Part shown: piece after piece, positions 16,877 through 24,338 of the stretch
Numbering within the stretch: position 1 is the stretch's first letter
Layout: each line of letters opens with the position of its first letter
Assembly: GCA_963734065.1 (NCBI GenBank)
Contig: CAVTFN010000005.1
Span: forward strand, 868,001 to 932,000
Reading direction: 5' to 3'
From: DATBLE01 sp963734065
GTDB taxonomy: Bacteria > Actinomycetota > Thermoleophilia > Gaiellales > Gaiellaceae
DNA length: 64,000 nt
The notes under the pieces: model-generated
The model's database searches: none
What the model was told of the DNA's origin: nothing
The model's input: the letters and a program-made list of their open reading frames with translations, nothing else
Program-made: the position numbers and the translations under genes

Positions 16877-18097
16877 CTACTCGGCGGTGTCGGTTGTATA
16901 CAAAACGTCTGTGTGGGCGCCGTCAACCGGCGTGCGCTCGTGCCAGTCGGTCGCCTGCTGGAAGTCGTGTGCGGCGGCGAGCGTGAGGCCGTCCTCGCCG
17001 AAACGGCCCATCAGCGCCAGACCGACCGGCAGGCCGTCGACGAAACCGCACGGCACCACGGTGACCGGGAGCCCGAGGAGGGCCGCCGGCGAGTTGTAAG
17101 GCATGATCAGCAGCCGGTAGTCGTCCGGGATCGCATCGAGTCGCGGTGCGACGATCGGCATCGCCGGCGCGACCAACAGGTCGAATCCGCCCAGCTCGCG
17201 CTCCCACAGCGACCGGGCCCAGCTCCGGGCGCGGCGTCCGGTCAGGTACGCCGTCGACGGCAGGAGCAGTCCGGCGAGCAGGCGCGCTCGGACGTCCGGG
17301 CCGTAGTCGGCCAGGCGCGTCCGGAGCCACGGGAGATGAGCGTCGGCAGCTTCCGGGAGCATCACCAGCTGCGTGATGGTCGAGATCTCGTCGTGCAGCG
17401 GGAGCTCGACCGGCTCGTGGCTGCCGGGCAGCGCGCGGGCCGCCTCCTCGCAGGCGGCCGCGACCTCGGGCTCGGCCTCTTCGAACAGCCTGGTCAGGAT
17501 GCCGACCCGACGGGGTGCGCGTGTCTCGAGCGAACGCCCGGCCATGATCTCCAGCGCCCGCCGGCACTCCTCGGCCGTTCGCGCCAGTGGCCCGACGGCG
17601 TCCAGGGTCCAGGCGACGGGGACGACGCCCTCGCTCGGGACCAGGCCGCTCGACGGCCGGTGGCCGGTGACCCCGCAGAACGCGGCCGGGATCCGGATCG
17701 AGCCGGCCGTGTCGGTGCCGAGCGCGAGGTCGACGAGGCCGGCGGCGACCGCCGCGCCGCTGCCGCCGCTCGAGCCCCCCGTTGTGCGCTCGAGGTCCCA
17801 CGGGTTGCGGGCGGGGCCGAAGTGCGGGCTGTTCGTGAGCGCGCCGAACGCGAACTCGTGCGTGTTCAGCTTCCCGACGATCGTCGCGCCGGCCCCACGC
17901 AGGCGCGCGACGCACTCGGCGTCGCGCTCCGGCACGCGGTCGAGGATCTTCGACGCCGCCGTCGTCGGCATGCCGGCGACGTCGATCACGTCCTTGACGC
18001 CGACACGCCAGTGAACGGAGTCAACAGTGCCAGGCACTGTTGAGGCGTCCTCCTGCTCCTCGCGGTGGAGGAACGCGTTGTAGGGATCGAGCGTCAC
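16877..18097 (-). CDS. Amidase signature family enzyme
   Basis: A 406-aa amidase signature (AS) enzyme with the Ser-cisSer-Lys triad: VGVKDVIDVAG (Lys), TTGGSSGGSGAAVAAG (cis-Ser) and LGTDTAGSIRIPAAFCG (Ser nucleophile). It hydrolyses an amide or carbamoyl bond, cytoplasmic. The GTG at 18097 overlaps the stop of a 54-aa GatC-like gene as GTGA, an AtzE/AtzG-like arrangement. Near residue 20 the sequence STVPGTVDS is encoded by a 23-nt palindrome, apparently a repeat inserted in frame. It is upstream of hydA in the same direction. Confidence 0.9.
   Translation of the reverse strand: MTLDPYNAFLHREEQEDASTVPGTVDSVHWRVGVKDVIDVAGMPTTAASKILDRVPERDAECVARLRGAGATIVGKLNTHEFAFGALTNSPHFGPARNPWDLERTTGGSSGGSGAAVAAGLVDLALGTDTAGSIRIPAAFCGVTGHRPSSGLVPSEGVVPVAWTLDAVGPLARTAEECRRALEIMAGRSLETRAPRRVGILTRLFEEAEPEVAAACEEAARALPGSHEPVELPLHDEISTITQLVMLPEAADAHLPWLRTRLADYGPDVRARLLAGLLLPSTAYLTGRRARSWARSLWERELGGFDLLVAPAMPIVAPRLDAIPDDYRLLIMPYNSPAALLGLPVTVVPCGFVDGLPVGLALMGRFGEDGLTLAAAHDFQQATDWHERTPVDGAHTDVLYTTDTAE
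16894..16903. promoter_or_regulatory. TTGTATACAA palindrome, putative GntR-family operator
   Basis: A perfect 10-nt palindrome 30 nt upstream of the hydA start, lying inside the 3' end of the amidase gene. Related sites: ATTGCATACAAA (36589-36600), TTTGTATACAG (42290-42300) and ATACAGTATGCAAT (57641-57654). TNGTATACNA-type sites are typical of GntR/FCD regulators. Confidence 0.6.
18021..18043. repeat. Palindromic repeat inside the amidase reading frame
   Basis: Eleven-base arms TCAACAGTGCC and GGCACTGTTGA around a central A form a perfect inverted repeat. It lies in frame near the amidase N-terminus, adding residues STVPGTVDS before the conserved VGVKDVIDVAG segment. Confidence 0.6.
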
Positions 18098-18258
18098 GGC
18101 TCGGTCTCCGGCGGCAGGCGCTCCTCGATCTCGGAGAGCGCCGGCAGGATGCGGTCGAGGAAGTCGCGGACGCCCTGGAGGTCCTCGTCGGTCGGGTGCA
18201 CGCCCTGGGCGCCGGCCGCTTCCCGCAGGCGTTCGAGGGGGCTAGACTCGGTAGCCAT
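18094..18258 (-). CDS. 54-aa GatC/AtzG-like partner of the amidase
   Basis: This small frame reads MATESSPLERLREAAG, then LQGVRDFLDRILPALSEIEE, two short amphipathic helices much like GatC or AtzG (DUF4089), proteins that clamp and stabilise amidase-signature partners. It ends with a GTGA overlap onto the amidase start, indicating coupled translation. Its ATG shares the CATG tetranucleotide with the ATG of the divergent fmdB-like gene. Assignment to the GatC-like group rests on size, helix pattern and position, not on a strong motif. Confidence 0.65.
   Translation of the reverse strand: MATESSPLERLREAAGAQGVHPTDEDLQGVRDFLDRILPALSEIEERLPPETEP
18243..18248 (+). promoter_or_regulatory. Leaderless -10 box TAGACT for the fmdB-like gene
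   Basis: TAGACT lies 8 nt before the ATG at 18257 with no ribosome-binding site between, the usual look of an actinobacterial leaderless promoter. The box lies inside the first codons of the opposite-strand GatC-like gene. Confidence 0.5.
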
Positions 18259-18448
18259 GCCGATCTACGAGTATCGCTGCGACGCCTGCTCCGAGCAGTT
18301 CGAGGAGTTCCTCTCGCTCTCGACGAAGCCGTCGCCGCCGTGCCCGAAATGCGGGAGCAAGAAGGTCACCCGCGTGCTTTCGCGGATCAACACCGAGTGG
18401 CTGCCGAGCGACGTCGCCTGGGACCGCGTCGGCCGCAGCTGGGATTAG
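18257..18448 (+). CDS. FmdB family zinc ribbon protein
   Basis: A 63-aa protein beginning MPIYEYRCDACSEQFEEF, with CxxC pairs CDAC and CPKC forming a zinc ribbon. FmdB-type proteins are thought to be regulatory; the name comes from formamidase operons, and here too it neighbours an amidase. Homology fixes the ATG at 18257. The stop is directly followed by the ATG of the alpha/beta hydrolase gene (TAGATG), so both are probably co-transcribed. Confidence 0.9.
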   Translation: MPIYEYRCDACSEQFEEFLSLSTKPSPPCPKCGSKKVTRVLSRINTEWLPSDVAWDRVGRSWD

Positions 18449-19315
18449 ATGCTCGCAGAGATCGGCGGAGGCGCCAGCCTCTACTACGAGCTGACCGGCC
18501 CGGAGGACGGCCCCGTCGTGCTCCAGCTCGGCGGCGGCCTGTTCGGCCGGCACAACTTCGGCCTCGTCAACGACGGCTTCCGCGACCGCGGCTTCCGCCT
18601 GCTGTCCTTCGACGCACGGGGCTACGGCGCGTCGTCGTGCCCGCGCGAGGCATACACGATCGAGGGCTGGGCGGCCGACGCGGCGGCGCTCCTCGACGCG
18701 GTCGGCCTCGACCGCGCGCTCGTCCACGGCACCTCGATGGGCGGGATGATCGCGATCGCGTTCACCGCGCAGTACCCGGAGCGGACGATCGCCGCCTGCG
18801 CCGACGTCGCCTTCGCGAAGCCGGATCTCTACCGCCGCACGGTGTTCCGGGTCTGGCGGCGGATGGCCGAGGAGATGGCCTGGGACGAGTTCTCCGACCA
18901 CGTGACCACCCAGGCGGTCGGCGCCGGGTTCATGGAGAGCCCCGAGGGCGAGAACATCTTCCAGCTCGTCCGCGACATCGTCGGGCTCAACGACCCGTAC
19001 ACCGTCCGCCAGGCCTGCCTGGCCATGGAGAACATGGACCTCTCGCCGCTCGTCCCGAAGATCGAGCGGCCGCTGCTGATGACGAACGGGACTCACGACG
19101 TCCTCTGCCCGCCCGACCTCGCCCCGAGCGGGCTCGGCGCCCGAAGGATGGCCGAGCAGAACGAGCACATCGAGCTGGTCGAGTTCCCCGACATCGGCCA
19201 CGCCGACCTGGTCGAGTGCCCGCAGGACGCGATCCGCATCGTCGGCGACTTCTTCGACCGCGCGCTCGCCGCCTGGGCCTCTACTTCAGCGGGTTCGTCC
19301 CCGCCATCCAGATGA
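18449..19315 (+). CDS. Alpha/beta hydrolase
   Basis: A 288-aa alpha/beta hydrolase with FDARGYGASSCP, nucleophile elbow GTSMGGMI (Ser), acid region NGTHDVLCPPDL and catalytic His in DIGHADLVE. It resembles RutD-type and 3-oxoadipate enol-lactonase-type enzymes; substrate unknown. The ATG follows the fmdB stop without a gap. Its last 35 nt overlap the convergent SnoaL-like gene, and the Ala/Ser-rich tail (AASTSAGSSPPSR-like) is therefore probably unstructured. A paralogue lies at 45043-45903. Confidence 0.87.
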   Translation: MLAEIGGGASLYYELTGPEDGPVVLQLGGGLFGRHNFGLVNDGFRDRGFRLLSFDARGYGASSCPREAYTIEGWAADAAALLDAVGLDRALVHGTSMGGMIAIAFTAQYPERTIAACADVAFAKPDLYRRTVFRVWRRMAEEMAWDEFSDHVTTQAVGAGFMESPEGENIFQLVRDIVGLNDPYTVRQACLAMENMDLSPLVPKIERPLLMTNGTHDVLCPPDLAPSGLGARRMAEQNEHIELVEFPDIGHADLVECPQDAIRIVGDFFDRALAAWASTSAGSSPPSR

Positions 19316-19682
19316 TCACGCGGCTGAACTTCCCGTCGGCGTCGATATCGAAGAAGTTGCAGTTGTGCATGTCGTTCTTCGTGCCGTCGTTCAGCTCGCC
19401 GATGTAGCTCTGCTCGGTCGCGACCTTCCCGGCCTCCGGCTCGACGACGATGTTCTTGATCTCGTGGAAGATCGAGACCGAGTTGCCGCAGAAGTCGGTG
19501 AACATGCGCCGGATCTCGTCGGCGCCGGAGAAGACCGCGTGGTCGGTCTGCACGGTCATGGTCGCGTCGTCGGCAAAGTGGGAAAGGATCGCGTCGACGT
19601 CCTTCGCGTCGACCGCCTTGAAGTAGCTGTCCGGCAGGGCGGCGAGCTGGTCGCGGGTCAGCGGCTGGGTCTGGGTGGCCAC
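19281..19682 (-). CDS. SnoaL-like/NTF2-fold protein
   Basis: A 133-aa protein with the NTF2-like fold pattern: SYFKAVDAKDVDAILSHFAD, TDHAVFSGADEIRRMF and a C-terminal strand FSRVIIWMAG. SnoaL-like proteins act as cyclases, isomerases or binding domains for small molecules. Start GTG at 19682 has GAGGAGG 5 nt upstream. A TAGACT box and a GTCTGACATTCG site lie within 45 nt upstream, linking it to the putative regulon seen at the nitrilase promoter. Confidence 0.83.
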   Translation of the reverse strand: MATQTQPLTRDQLAALPDSYFKAVDAKDVDAILSHFADDATMTVQTDHAVFSGADEIRRMFTDFCGNSVSIFHEIKNIVVEPEAGKVATEQSYIGELNDGTKNDMHNCNFFDIDADGKFSRVIIWMAGTNPLK

Positions 19683-19697
19683 GATGCCTCCTCGACT

Positions 19698-19709
19698 CGA
19701 ATGTCAGAC
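19698..19709 (-). promoter_or_regulatory. GTCTGACATTCG operator-like site
   Basis: On the minus strand, GTCTGACATTCG lies 16 nt before the SnoaL-like gene's GTG and downstream of a CATAGACT -10-like box, a position fitting repression of transcript start or early elongation. Confidence 0.5.
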
Positions 19710-19760
19710 TTCCAGGCGCGAGTCTATGCCCTCGACGCGCCCGGTGCGCGGGCGGCAAGC

Positions 19761-19783
19761 AGTGACAGCTTAAGCCTGTCACT
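19761..19783. repeat. 24-nt palindrome family, copy 2 (one base short)
   Basis: AGTGACAG-CTT arm followed by AAGCCTGTCACT; identical to the repeat at 15397-15420 except that one G is missing from the left arm. It is intergenic, between the SnoaL-like gene and the antitoxin. Confidence 0.75.
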
Positions 19784-19844
19784 GCAAGGGAACGTCGGCG
19801 CAGCCATGGCTAAAGCGGTCACCTGAGATGACTGGCAGTATGCG

Positions 19845-20069
19845 ATGACCATGAAGGAGATCGGAGCGGCCGAGTTCAAGGAGCACTGTCTCTCGATCCT
19901 CGACGAGGTCGACGAGGACGGCCTGGTGATCACCAAGCGCGGGAAGCCCGTTGCGAAGCTGATCCCGATCCGCGCCGAGTCGAGCGCGCTCATCGGCGCT
20001 CTCGCCGGCAAGCTGGCGATCAGGGGCGAGATCCTCTCGACCGGCGCCGCCTGGGATGCTCAACCTTGA
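19845..20069 (+). CDS. Phd/YefM-type antitoxin
   Basis: A 74-aa antitoxin with the Phd-fold pattern IGAAEFKEHCLSILDEV and GLVITKRGKPVAKLIPI, and a short C-terminal tail that would contact the toxin. Two possible ATGs (19845, 19851). The coding region overlaps the PIN toxin gene by 14 nt. This is the second toxin-antitoxin pair of the window and differs clearly in sequence from the first. Confidence 0.88.
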   Translation: MTMKEIGAAEFKEHCLSILDEVDEDGLVITKRGKPVAKLIPIRAESSALIGALAGKLAIRGEILSTGAAWDAQP

Positions 20070-20418
20070 CACGCACGTCTTCCTGTTCGCCCTTGCCGGC
20101 CAGCTGAGCGCAGCGGAGCGGCGGCTGCTCGAGCGCGACCGCTGGGGCATTTCGGCAATCGTGCTCTGGGAGATCGCGAAGCTCACGCAGCTCGGTCGGA
20201 TCGATGTCGATCTCGACGACTCGAGTGTCGTCCGCGCGCTGTCAAGCGTCAAGATCTGGCCGCTCACCCGCCAGGTCTCGCTCACGAGCACGCGGCTCGA
20301 CGTCCAGGGCGATCCCGCCGACGAGTTGATCGCCGCCACGAGCATCGTCCATGGCGCGCCGCTCGTGACGAGAGACCGCGGGCTGCGCCGCTCGAAGCTC
20401 GTGCCCCTCGCGCGTTAG
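20056..20418 (+). CDS. vapC: VapC-type PIN domain toxin
   Basis: A 120-aa PIN-domain protein of the VapC subgroup that begins LDTHVFLFAL and carries ISAIVLWEIAKL (acidic Glu) and DPADELIAATSIVHGAPLVTRD, which supply the metal-binding acids. It is predicted to be an RNase blocked by the upstream antitoxin. ATG at 20056. Its stop overlaps the convergent allantoinase-like gene by 4 nt, so this module sits tightly between catabolic operons. Confidence 0.9.
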   Translation: MLNLDTHVFLFALAGQLSAAERRLLERDRWGISAIVLWEIAKLTQLGRIDVDLDDSSVVRALSSVKIWPLTRQVSLTSTRLDVQGDPADELIAATSIVHGAPLVTRDRGLRRSKLVPLAR

Positions 20419-21308
20419 CTCTTGCCGCCCGTTGTCGGGTGATGCTCGTGCCAGTGGCGGGCGATCTCGGCGCGCGTCGTCACCCACACGTCCTCGCGCG
20501 AGCGCACGTGGGTCAGGAACCGGTCGAGCGCCCGCGCGCGGCCGGGGCGGCCGACGATGCGGCAGTGCAGGCCGACGTTCATCATCCGGCCGCCCTCCTC
20601 GTACAGCTGCTCGAACGTGTCGACGAGGTACGTGTAGAAGTCGTCGCCGGTCGCGAACCCGTTCGGGATCAGGAACTTCATGTCGTTCGCGTCGAGGGTG
20701 TACGGGATCACGAGATGCTGCTTGCCGGCTACCTCGACCCAGTAGGGGAGCTCATCCGAGTAGTCGTCCGAGTCGTAGAGAAAGCCGCCGTCCTCGACGA
20801 CCAGCCGCCGCGTGTTCTCCGTGTTGCGCCCCGTGTACCAGCCGACCGGGCGGACGCCGCAGGCGCGCTCGATCGCCTCGATCGCGAGGCGCATGTGCTC
20901 GCGCTCCTCGTCCTCCGAGAGGCCTGCGTAGTCGAACCAGCGCCAGCCGTGGCTCGCCACTTCCCACCCCGCGCCGACCATCGCACGTGCCGCGGCCGGG
21001 TTCTGCTCGAGGGCACGGCCGACCGCGTAGACGGTCACCGGCAGGCCGTGATTCGTGAAGATCCGATGGACGCGCCAGAAGCCGACGCGGCTGCCGAACT
21101 CGAACATCGACTCGACGTTCAGGTTGCGCCCAGGGGTCGGCGCCGCCCCGACCACCTCCTGCAGGTACGACTCCGACTCGGCGTCGCCTTCGAGCACCGA
21201 GCGCTCGCCGCCCTCCTCGTAGTTGAGGACGAAGCTGAGCGCGAGCCGGGCGCCGCCCGGCCAGTGCGGGTCGGGTGGGGTCGCGCCGTAGCCGACGAGG
21301 TCGCGCAC
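20415..21308 (-). CDS. puuE: PuuE-like allantoinase (polysaccharide deacetylase fold)
   Basis: A 297-aa NodB-fold protein starting RDLVGYGATPPDPHWPGGAR and LSFVLNYEEGGE, the pattern of cofactor-independent PuuE allantoinases. Further matches are GRNLNVESMFEFGSRVGFWR, ASHGWRWFDYAGLS (His region) and GWYTGRNTENTRRL. PuuE hydrolyses (S)-allantoin to allantoate in purine breakdown. It is the last gene of a nine-gene minus-strand run that begins at 30112, only 4 nt after the GNAT gene. Confidence 0.88.
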   Translation of the reverse strand: MRDLVGYGATPPDPHWPGGARLALSFVLNYEEGGERSVLEGDAESESYLQEVVGAAPTPGRNLNVESMFEFGSRVGFWRVHRIFTNHGLPVTVYAVGRALEQNPAAARAMVGAGWEVASHGWRWFDYAGLSEDEEREHMRLAIEAIERACGVRPVGWYTGRNTENTRRLVVEDGGFLYDSDDYSDELPYWVEVAGKQHLVIPYTLDANDMKFLIPNGFATGDDFYTYLVDTFEQLYEEGGRMMNVGLHCRIVGRPGRARALDRFLTHVRSREDVWVTTRAEIARHWHEHHPTTGGKS

Positions 21309-21312
21309 GCGC

Positions 21313-21900
21313 TCAGCCGGCCGGCGGGACCGTGATGCGCATCACGCAGTTCTTCGTCCCTTTGGACCGGACGTAGTCGAACCCGGCCCGCTCGAAGAGG
21401 CTCCGTGTGCCGTCGTAGAGGACGGAGACCTTCTTGCCCTGGTTGTCGTGCGGATAGCCCTCGACGACGCCGCCGCCGGCCTCGCCGATCAGCTGCAGCG
21501 CACCGTCCAGCGCTACGGCTGAGACTCCTCGGCGGCGGTGCCGCTTGTCGACGAAGATGCAGACGAGCCGGTAGTCGGGCAGGACGTCGAGCTCTTCCTC
21601 GTACTGCTTGCGGTGGTAGATGTTCGGCAGCTCCTCGGGGCTCCCGTAGTTGCACCACGCGACTGCCTCGTCGCCGTCCATCACCAGCGCGGCGTGGGCA
21701 CGGCCCTCGTCCACGAGCCGTTTCTTCAGCGCGCGATTCCCCTCGTAGGTGTGTTCCTTCTCGGCGTGCATGGTGTGGAACCAGGTGCACCAGCACCCGC
21801 CGAATACGCCGTTGTGCCGCTCGCACAAGGCGGCGAACGCGTCCCAGGTATCCGGCGTGAGCGGTAGGGCGGTGAACTCGTTGAGCTCGACGTTGGCCAT
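21313..21900 (-). CDS. GNAT family acetyltransferase
   Basis: A 195-aa GNAT-fold protein. The acetyl-CoA loop is visible as VCIFVDKRHRRRGVSAVALDGAL (Q/RxxGxG/A-like), followed by VEGYPHDNQGKK and LFERAGFDYV near the C-terminus. The N-terminal CWCTWFHTMHAEK segment is characteristic of a subgroup often called N-acetyltransferase of unknown substrate. It lies within the allantoinase/RidA/CaiB operon with a 9-nt gap upstream. Confidence 0.85.
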   Translation of the reverse strand: MANVELNEFTALPLTPDTWDAFAALCERHNGVFGGCWCTWFHTMHAEKEHTYEGNRALKKRLVDEGRAHAALVMDGDEAVAWCNYGSPEELPNIYHRKQYEEELDVLPDYRLVCIFVDKRHRRRGVSAVALDGALQLIGEAGGGVVEGYPHDNQGKKVSVLYDGTRSLFERAGFDYVRSKGTKNCVMRITVPPAG

Positions 21901-21909
21901 GGCGACACT

Positions 21910-22287
21910 CTAGAGCCGGCGCGCCACCGCCTCGATCTCGATCAGCACGCCCGCCGGCAGCCCCGCCTGCACAGAGGTACGAGCCGGGTACGGCGCAGAG
22001 AAGAACTCGAGGTAGACCTCGTTGTAGGCCGGGAAGTCGGCGAGGTCGACGAGGTACGCATTCACCTTGACGACGTCGTCCAGCGTGCAGCCCGCCGCCT
22101 CCACGCACAGGCGGACGTTCTCCAGCGTCTGCCGTGTCTGTTCGGCAATTCCGCCCTCGACCAGGTTCCCGTCGCCGTCCACGCCGGTCTGGCCGGCCGT
22201 GTAGACCGCCTCGCCCGAGACCACCACCGGCGAGTAAGGGGGCTTGGGAACCGGCAGGTTGTCAGGTTGTAGTGCTTGCCTCGGCAC
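21910..22287 (-). CDS. RidA/YjgF family enamine deaminase
   Basis: About 125 aa from the GTG at 22287, which has GGAGA 8 nt upstream; a longer frame from 22320 lies inside the neighbouring gene. The Rid signature is present: YTAGQTGVDGDGNLVEGGI, QTLENVRLCVEAAG, the conserved Arg in PARTSVQAGLPAG and the Glu in IEIEAVARR. These residues support imine/enamine hydrolysis. In an operon with an LLM oxidoreductase it recalls the RutA/RutC pairing of pyrimidine breakdown, though the LLM protein is not a clear RutA. Confidence 0.88.
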   Translation of the reverse strand: MPRQALQPDNLPVPKPPYSPVVVSGEAVYTAGQTGVDGDGNLVEGGIAEQTRQTLENVRLCVEAAGCTLDDVVKVNAYLVDLADFPAYNEVYLEFFSAPYPARTSVQAGLPAGVLIEIEAVARRL

Positions 22288-23476
22288 CTTGGTCTCCTTT
22301 CGACTCGACTCCGAACACACCGGACTCTGCCAGGGCGCGAATCCGCTCCGGCTCGTAACCGCACACCTCGACCAGGACCTGCTCCGTGTGCTCGCCGCGG
22401 GCAGGCCCGGGCTGGACCGGCGGCTCCGGGCCGGACAGACGCAGCGGCGAGGCGACCTGGCGCACCGCGCCCAGCCGCGGATGCTCGTACTCGACGACCC
22501 GGGCCTCCTCGAGAGCAGCCGGGACGTCGTTCACCGGCGAGCAGGGGACGCCCGCCCGGCTCAGCACTTCGAGCCACTCCTCACTCGTCCGTTCGCGGAA
22601 CACCTCGTCGAGGATCGGCGAGAGCTCGTCGCGGCGGCGGTCGCGGTCGGCGAAGGTCGGAAACTCCTCGGCCAGCCCCGGACGGCCGATCGCGTCGCAC
22701 AGGAGCATCCAGAACTTCTCCTTCGGACAGGCGACGACGATCCACCCGTCCGCGGTCTCGAAGTTCTGGAACGGGACGATCGAGGGGTGGGCGGAGTTCC
22801 TCCGCCGCGGCGGCGTGTACCCGCCCGAGGCCGCCCAGGTGCCGACGTACATGAGCTCGTGCTGCGCGGTTCCCAGCAGCGAGACGTCGCAGTCGCAGCC
22901 CGTGCCGTCCCGCCGCGCGCGCCAGAGCCCGGCCAGCACGGCGATCGCGGACACGTACCCGCCGGAGAGGTCGACGAGCGAGAGCCCGCTCTTCGTGGGC
23001 GGCCCGTCCGGATCCCCGGTCAGGCTCATCCACCCTGCCAGCCCCTGCATCATGTAGTCGTAGCCGCCCTGGGCGGCCCGCGGGCCGGTCGTCCCGAAGC
23101 CGGACAGCGAACAGCAGACGATTCGCGGGTTGACGTCCTTCAGGTCCTCGTACGTGAGCCGGAGCTTGGCCGGCTGGTCGCCGCGCAGGTTCGAGTAGAC
23201 GACGTCGGAGCCGCGCACGAGATCCTCGAAGACGCCGCGCGCCTCGGGGTGGCGCAGGTCGAGCGAGATGCTCCGCTTGTTGCGGTTGAAGGTCTCGAAG
23301 AACAGGGAGTCCTCGCCCTCGGCGAACGGCGGCACATAGCGACCGACGTCGCCCCGCGAGGCGGGATCCTCGATCTTGATCACGTCCGCGCCGAGGTCGG
23401 CCAGCTGCAGCGTGCCCCAGGGCCCGGCGCCGAACTGCTCGATCGCGAGCACGCGGACGTCAGCCAGCGGCTGCAC
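22262..23476 (-). CDS. CaiB/BaiF family CoA-transferase
   Basis: A 404-aa family III CoA-transferase: VLAIEQFGAGPWGTLQLADLGADVIKIED at the N-terminus, NRNKRSISLDLRHPEAR, VVYSNLRGDQPAKL, GFGTTGP and GGYDYMMQGLAGWMSLTG. The catalytic Asp of the family is expected at the YDYMMQ position. It would move CoA between acids. The GTG at 23476 was chosen because homology begins there and the open frame upstream lies within the LLM gene (17-nt overlap). The product overlaps the RidA gene at its end. It is a paralogue of 55676-56929. Confidence 0.88.
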   Translation of the reverse strand: MQPLADVRVLAIEQFGAGPWGTLQLADLGADVIKIEDPASRGDVGRYVPPFAEGEDSLFFETFNRNKRSISLDLRHPEARGVFEDLVRGSDVVYSNLRGDQPAKLRLTYEDLKDVNPRIVCCSLSGFGTTGPRAAQGGYDYMMQGLAGWMSLTGDPDGPPTKSGLSLVDLSGGYVSAIAVLAGLWRARRDGTGCDCDVSLLGTAQHELMYVGTWAASGGYTPPRRRNSAHPSIVPFQNFETADGWIVVACPKEKFWMLLCDAIGRPGLAEEFPTFADRDRRRDELSPILDEVFRERTSEEWLEVLSRAGVPCSPVNDVPAALEEARVVEYEHPRLGAVRQVASPLRLSGPEPPVQPGPARGEHTEQVLVEVCGYEPERIRALAESGVFGVESKGDQGAEASTTT

Positions 23477-24338
23477 GGGCCACCTCCGCCAGCCGTTCCG
23501 CGTCCTCGGGCTCGCCGAGGTTGAACACGACGTGCCTGGCACCGGCGTCGATGTACTCGCGGACGCGAGCCACGCACTCCTCCGGCGTCCCCGCAACGCA
23601 GTAGCGGTCGACCACGTGCTCGGAGAAGTCGCCCGCGTAGCGGCGGCGCAGATGCTCGTACAGGGTCCGCTTCTCGCCGACGTGCGCCGGGAGGGTGACG
23701 GCCGGCACGACGTGGCCGGGCAGCTTCGCGAGCGCCTCGCGGAAGCGCTCGACCGAGACCCAGATGGGGATCCAGCCGTCGCCGAGCGTGGCAGCGCGGC
23801 GGATCGCGGCCTCGGAGCGGCCGCCGACCCAGAGGGGAGGCCCTTCCGGCCGCGGCGAGCCGGGCGCGATCTCGACATCCGCGAACGAGAAGAACCGGCC
23901 CTCGAAGCTCGCCGGCTGCTCGCCGAACAGCACCCGGAGCGCGCGCATGGCCTCGCTGGTCCGGGCGCCGCGCTCCCGCGGGTCGACGCCGACCGCCTCG
24001 AAGTCCTTCTCCCCCTCGCCGCCGACGCCCACACCCAGGATCACGCGCCCGCCGGAGACGTAGTCGAGGGAGGCGAACTCCTTGGCGACCACGCCCGGCT
24101 GGCGGAGGGGCAGAAGCACGATCCCGGCGCCGAGCGCGATCCGCTCCGTCACAGCGGCGAAGGTGGAGAGCGCGACGACGATGTCCAGGATCGGATTGCG
24201 GTACGAGATGTGGTCGCCCGCCCAGATCGAGTCGTAGCCCAGCTCTTCCGCCGTCTGCGCGAGGTCGCGGTAGCGGCCCGGGTCGGGCATCCCGTCGACC
24301 TGCTGGCCGCTGCCCTGGATGCCGAACGCGACGGTCAA
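23460..24338 (-). CDS. LLM class (F420/flavin-dependent) oxidoreductase
   Basis: A 292-aa luciferase-like TIM barrel: FGIQGSGQQVDGMPDP, EELGYDSIWAGDHISYRNPI, VTERIALGAGIVLLPLRQP, ASLDYVSGGRVILGVGVGG and GPPLWVGGRSEAAIRRAA. These motifs fit F420-dependent LLM enzymes common in actinobacteria. It may oxidise or reduce a ring intermediate. Start TTG at 24338 overlaps the GntR stop as TTGA, a coupled start; the longer frame upstream lies wholly in the regulator gene. Confidence 0.87.
   Translation of the reverse strand: MTVAFGIQGSGQQVDGMPDPGRYRDLAQTAEELGYDSIWAGDHISYRNPILDIVVALSTFAAVTERIALGAGIVLLPLRQPGVVAKEFASLDYVSGGRVILGVGVGGEGEKDFEAVGVDPRERGARTSEAMRALRVLFGEQPASFEGRFFSFADVEIAPGSPRPEGPPLWVGGRSEAAIRRAATLGDGWIPIWVSVERFREALAKLPGHVVPAVTLPAHVGEKRTLYEHLRRRYAGDFSEHVVDRYCVAGTPEECVARVREYIDAGARHVVFNLGEPEDAERLAEVARAAAG

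Noticed and set aside
23460..24338. LLM oxidoreductase as RutA (pyrimidine monooxygenase)
   Set aside because: At 292 aa it is shorter than RutA, and its motifs fit the broad F420-dependent LLM group; no rutB-G cluster order is present.
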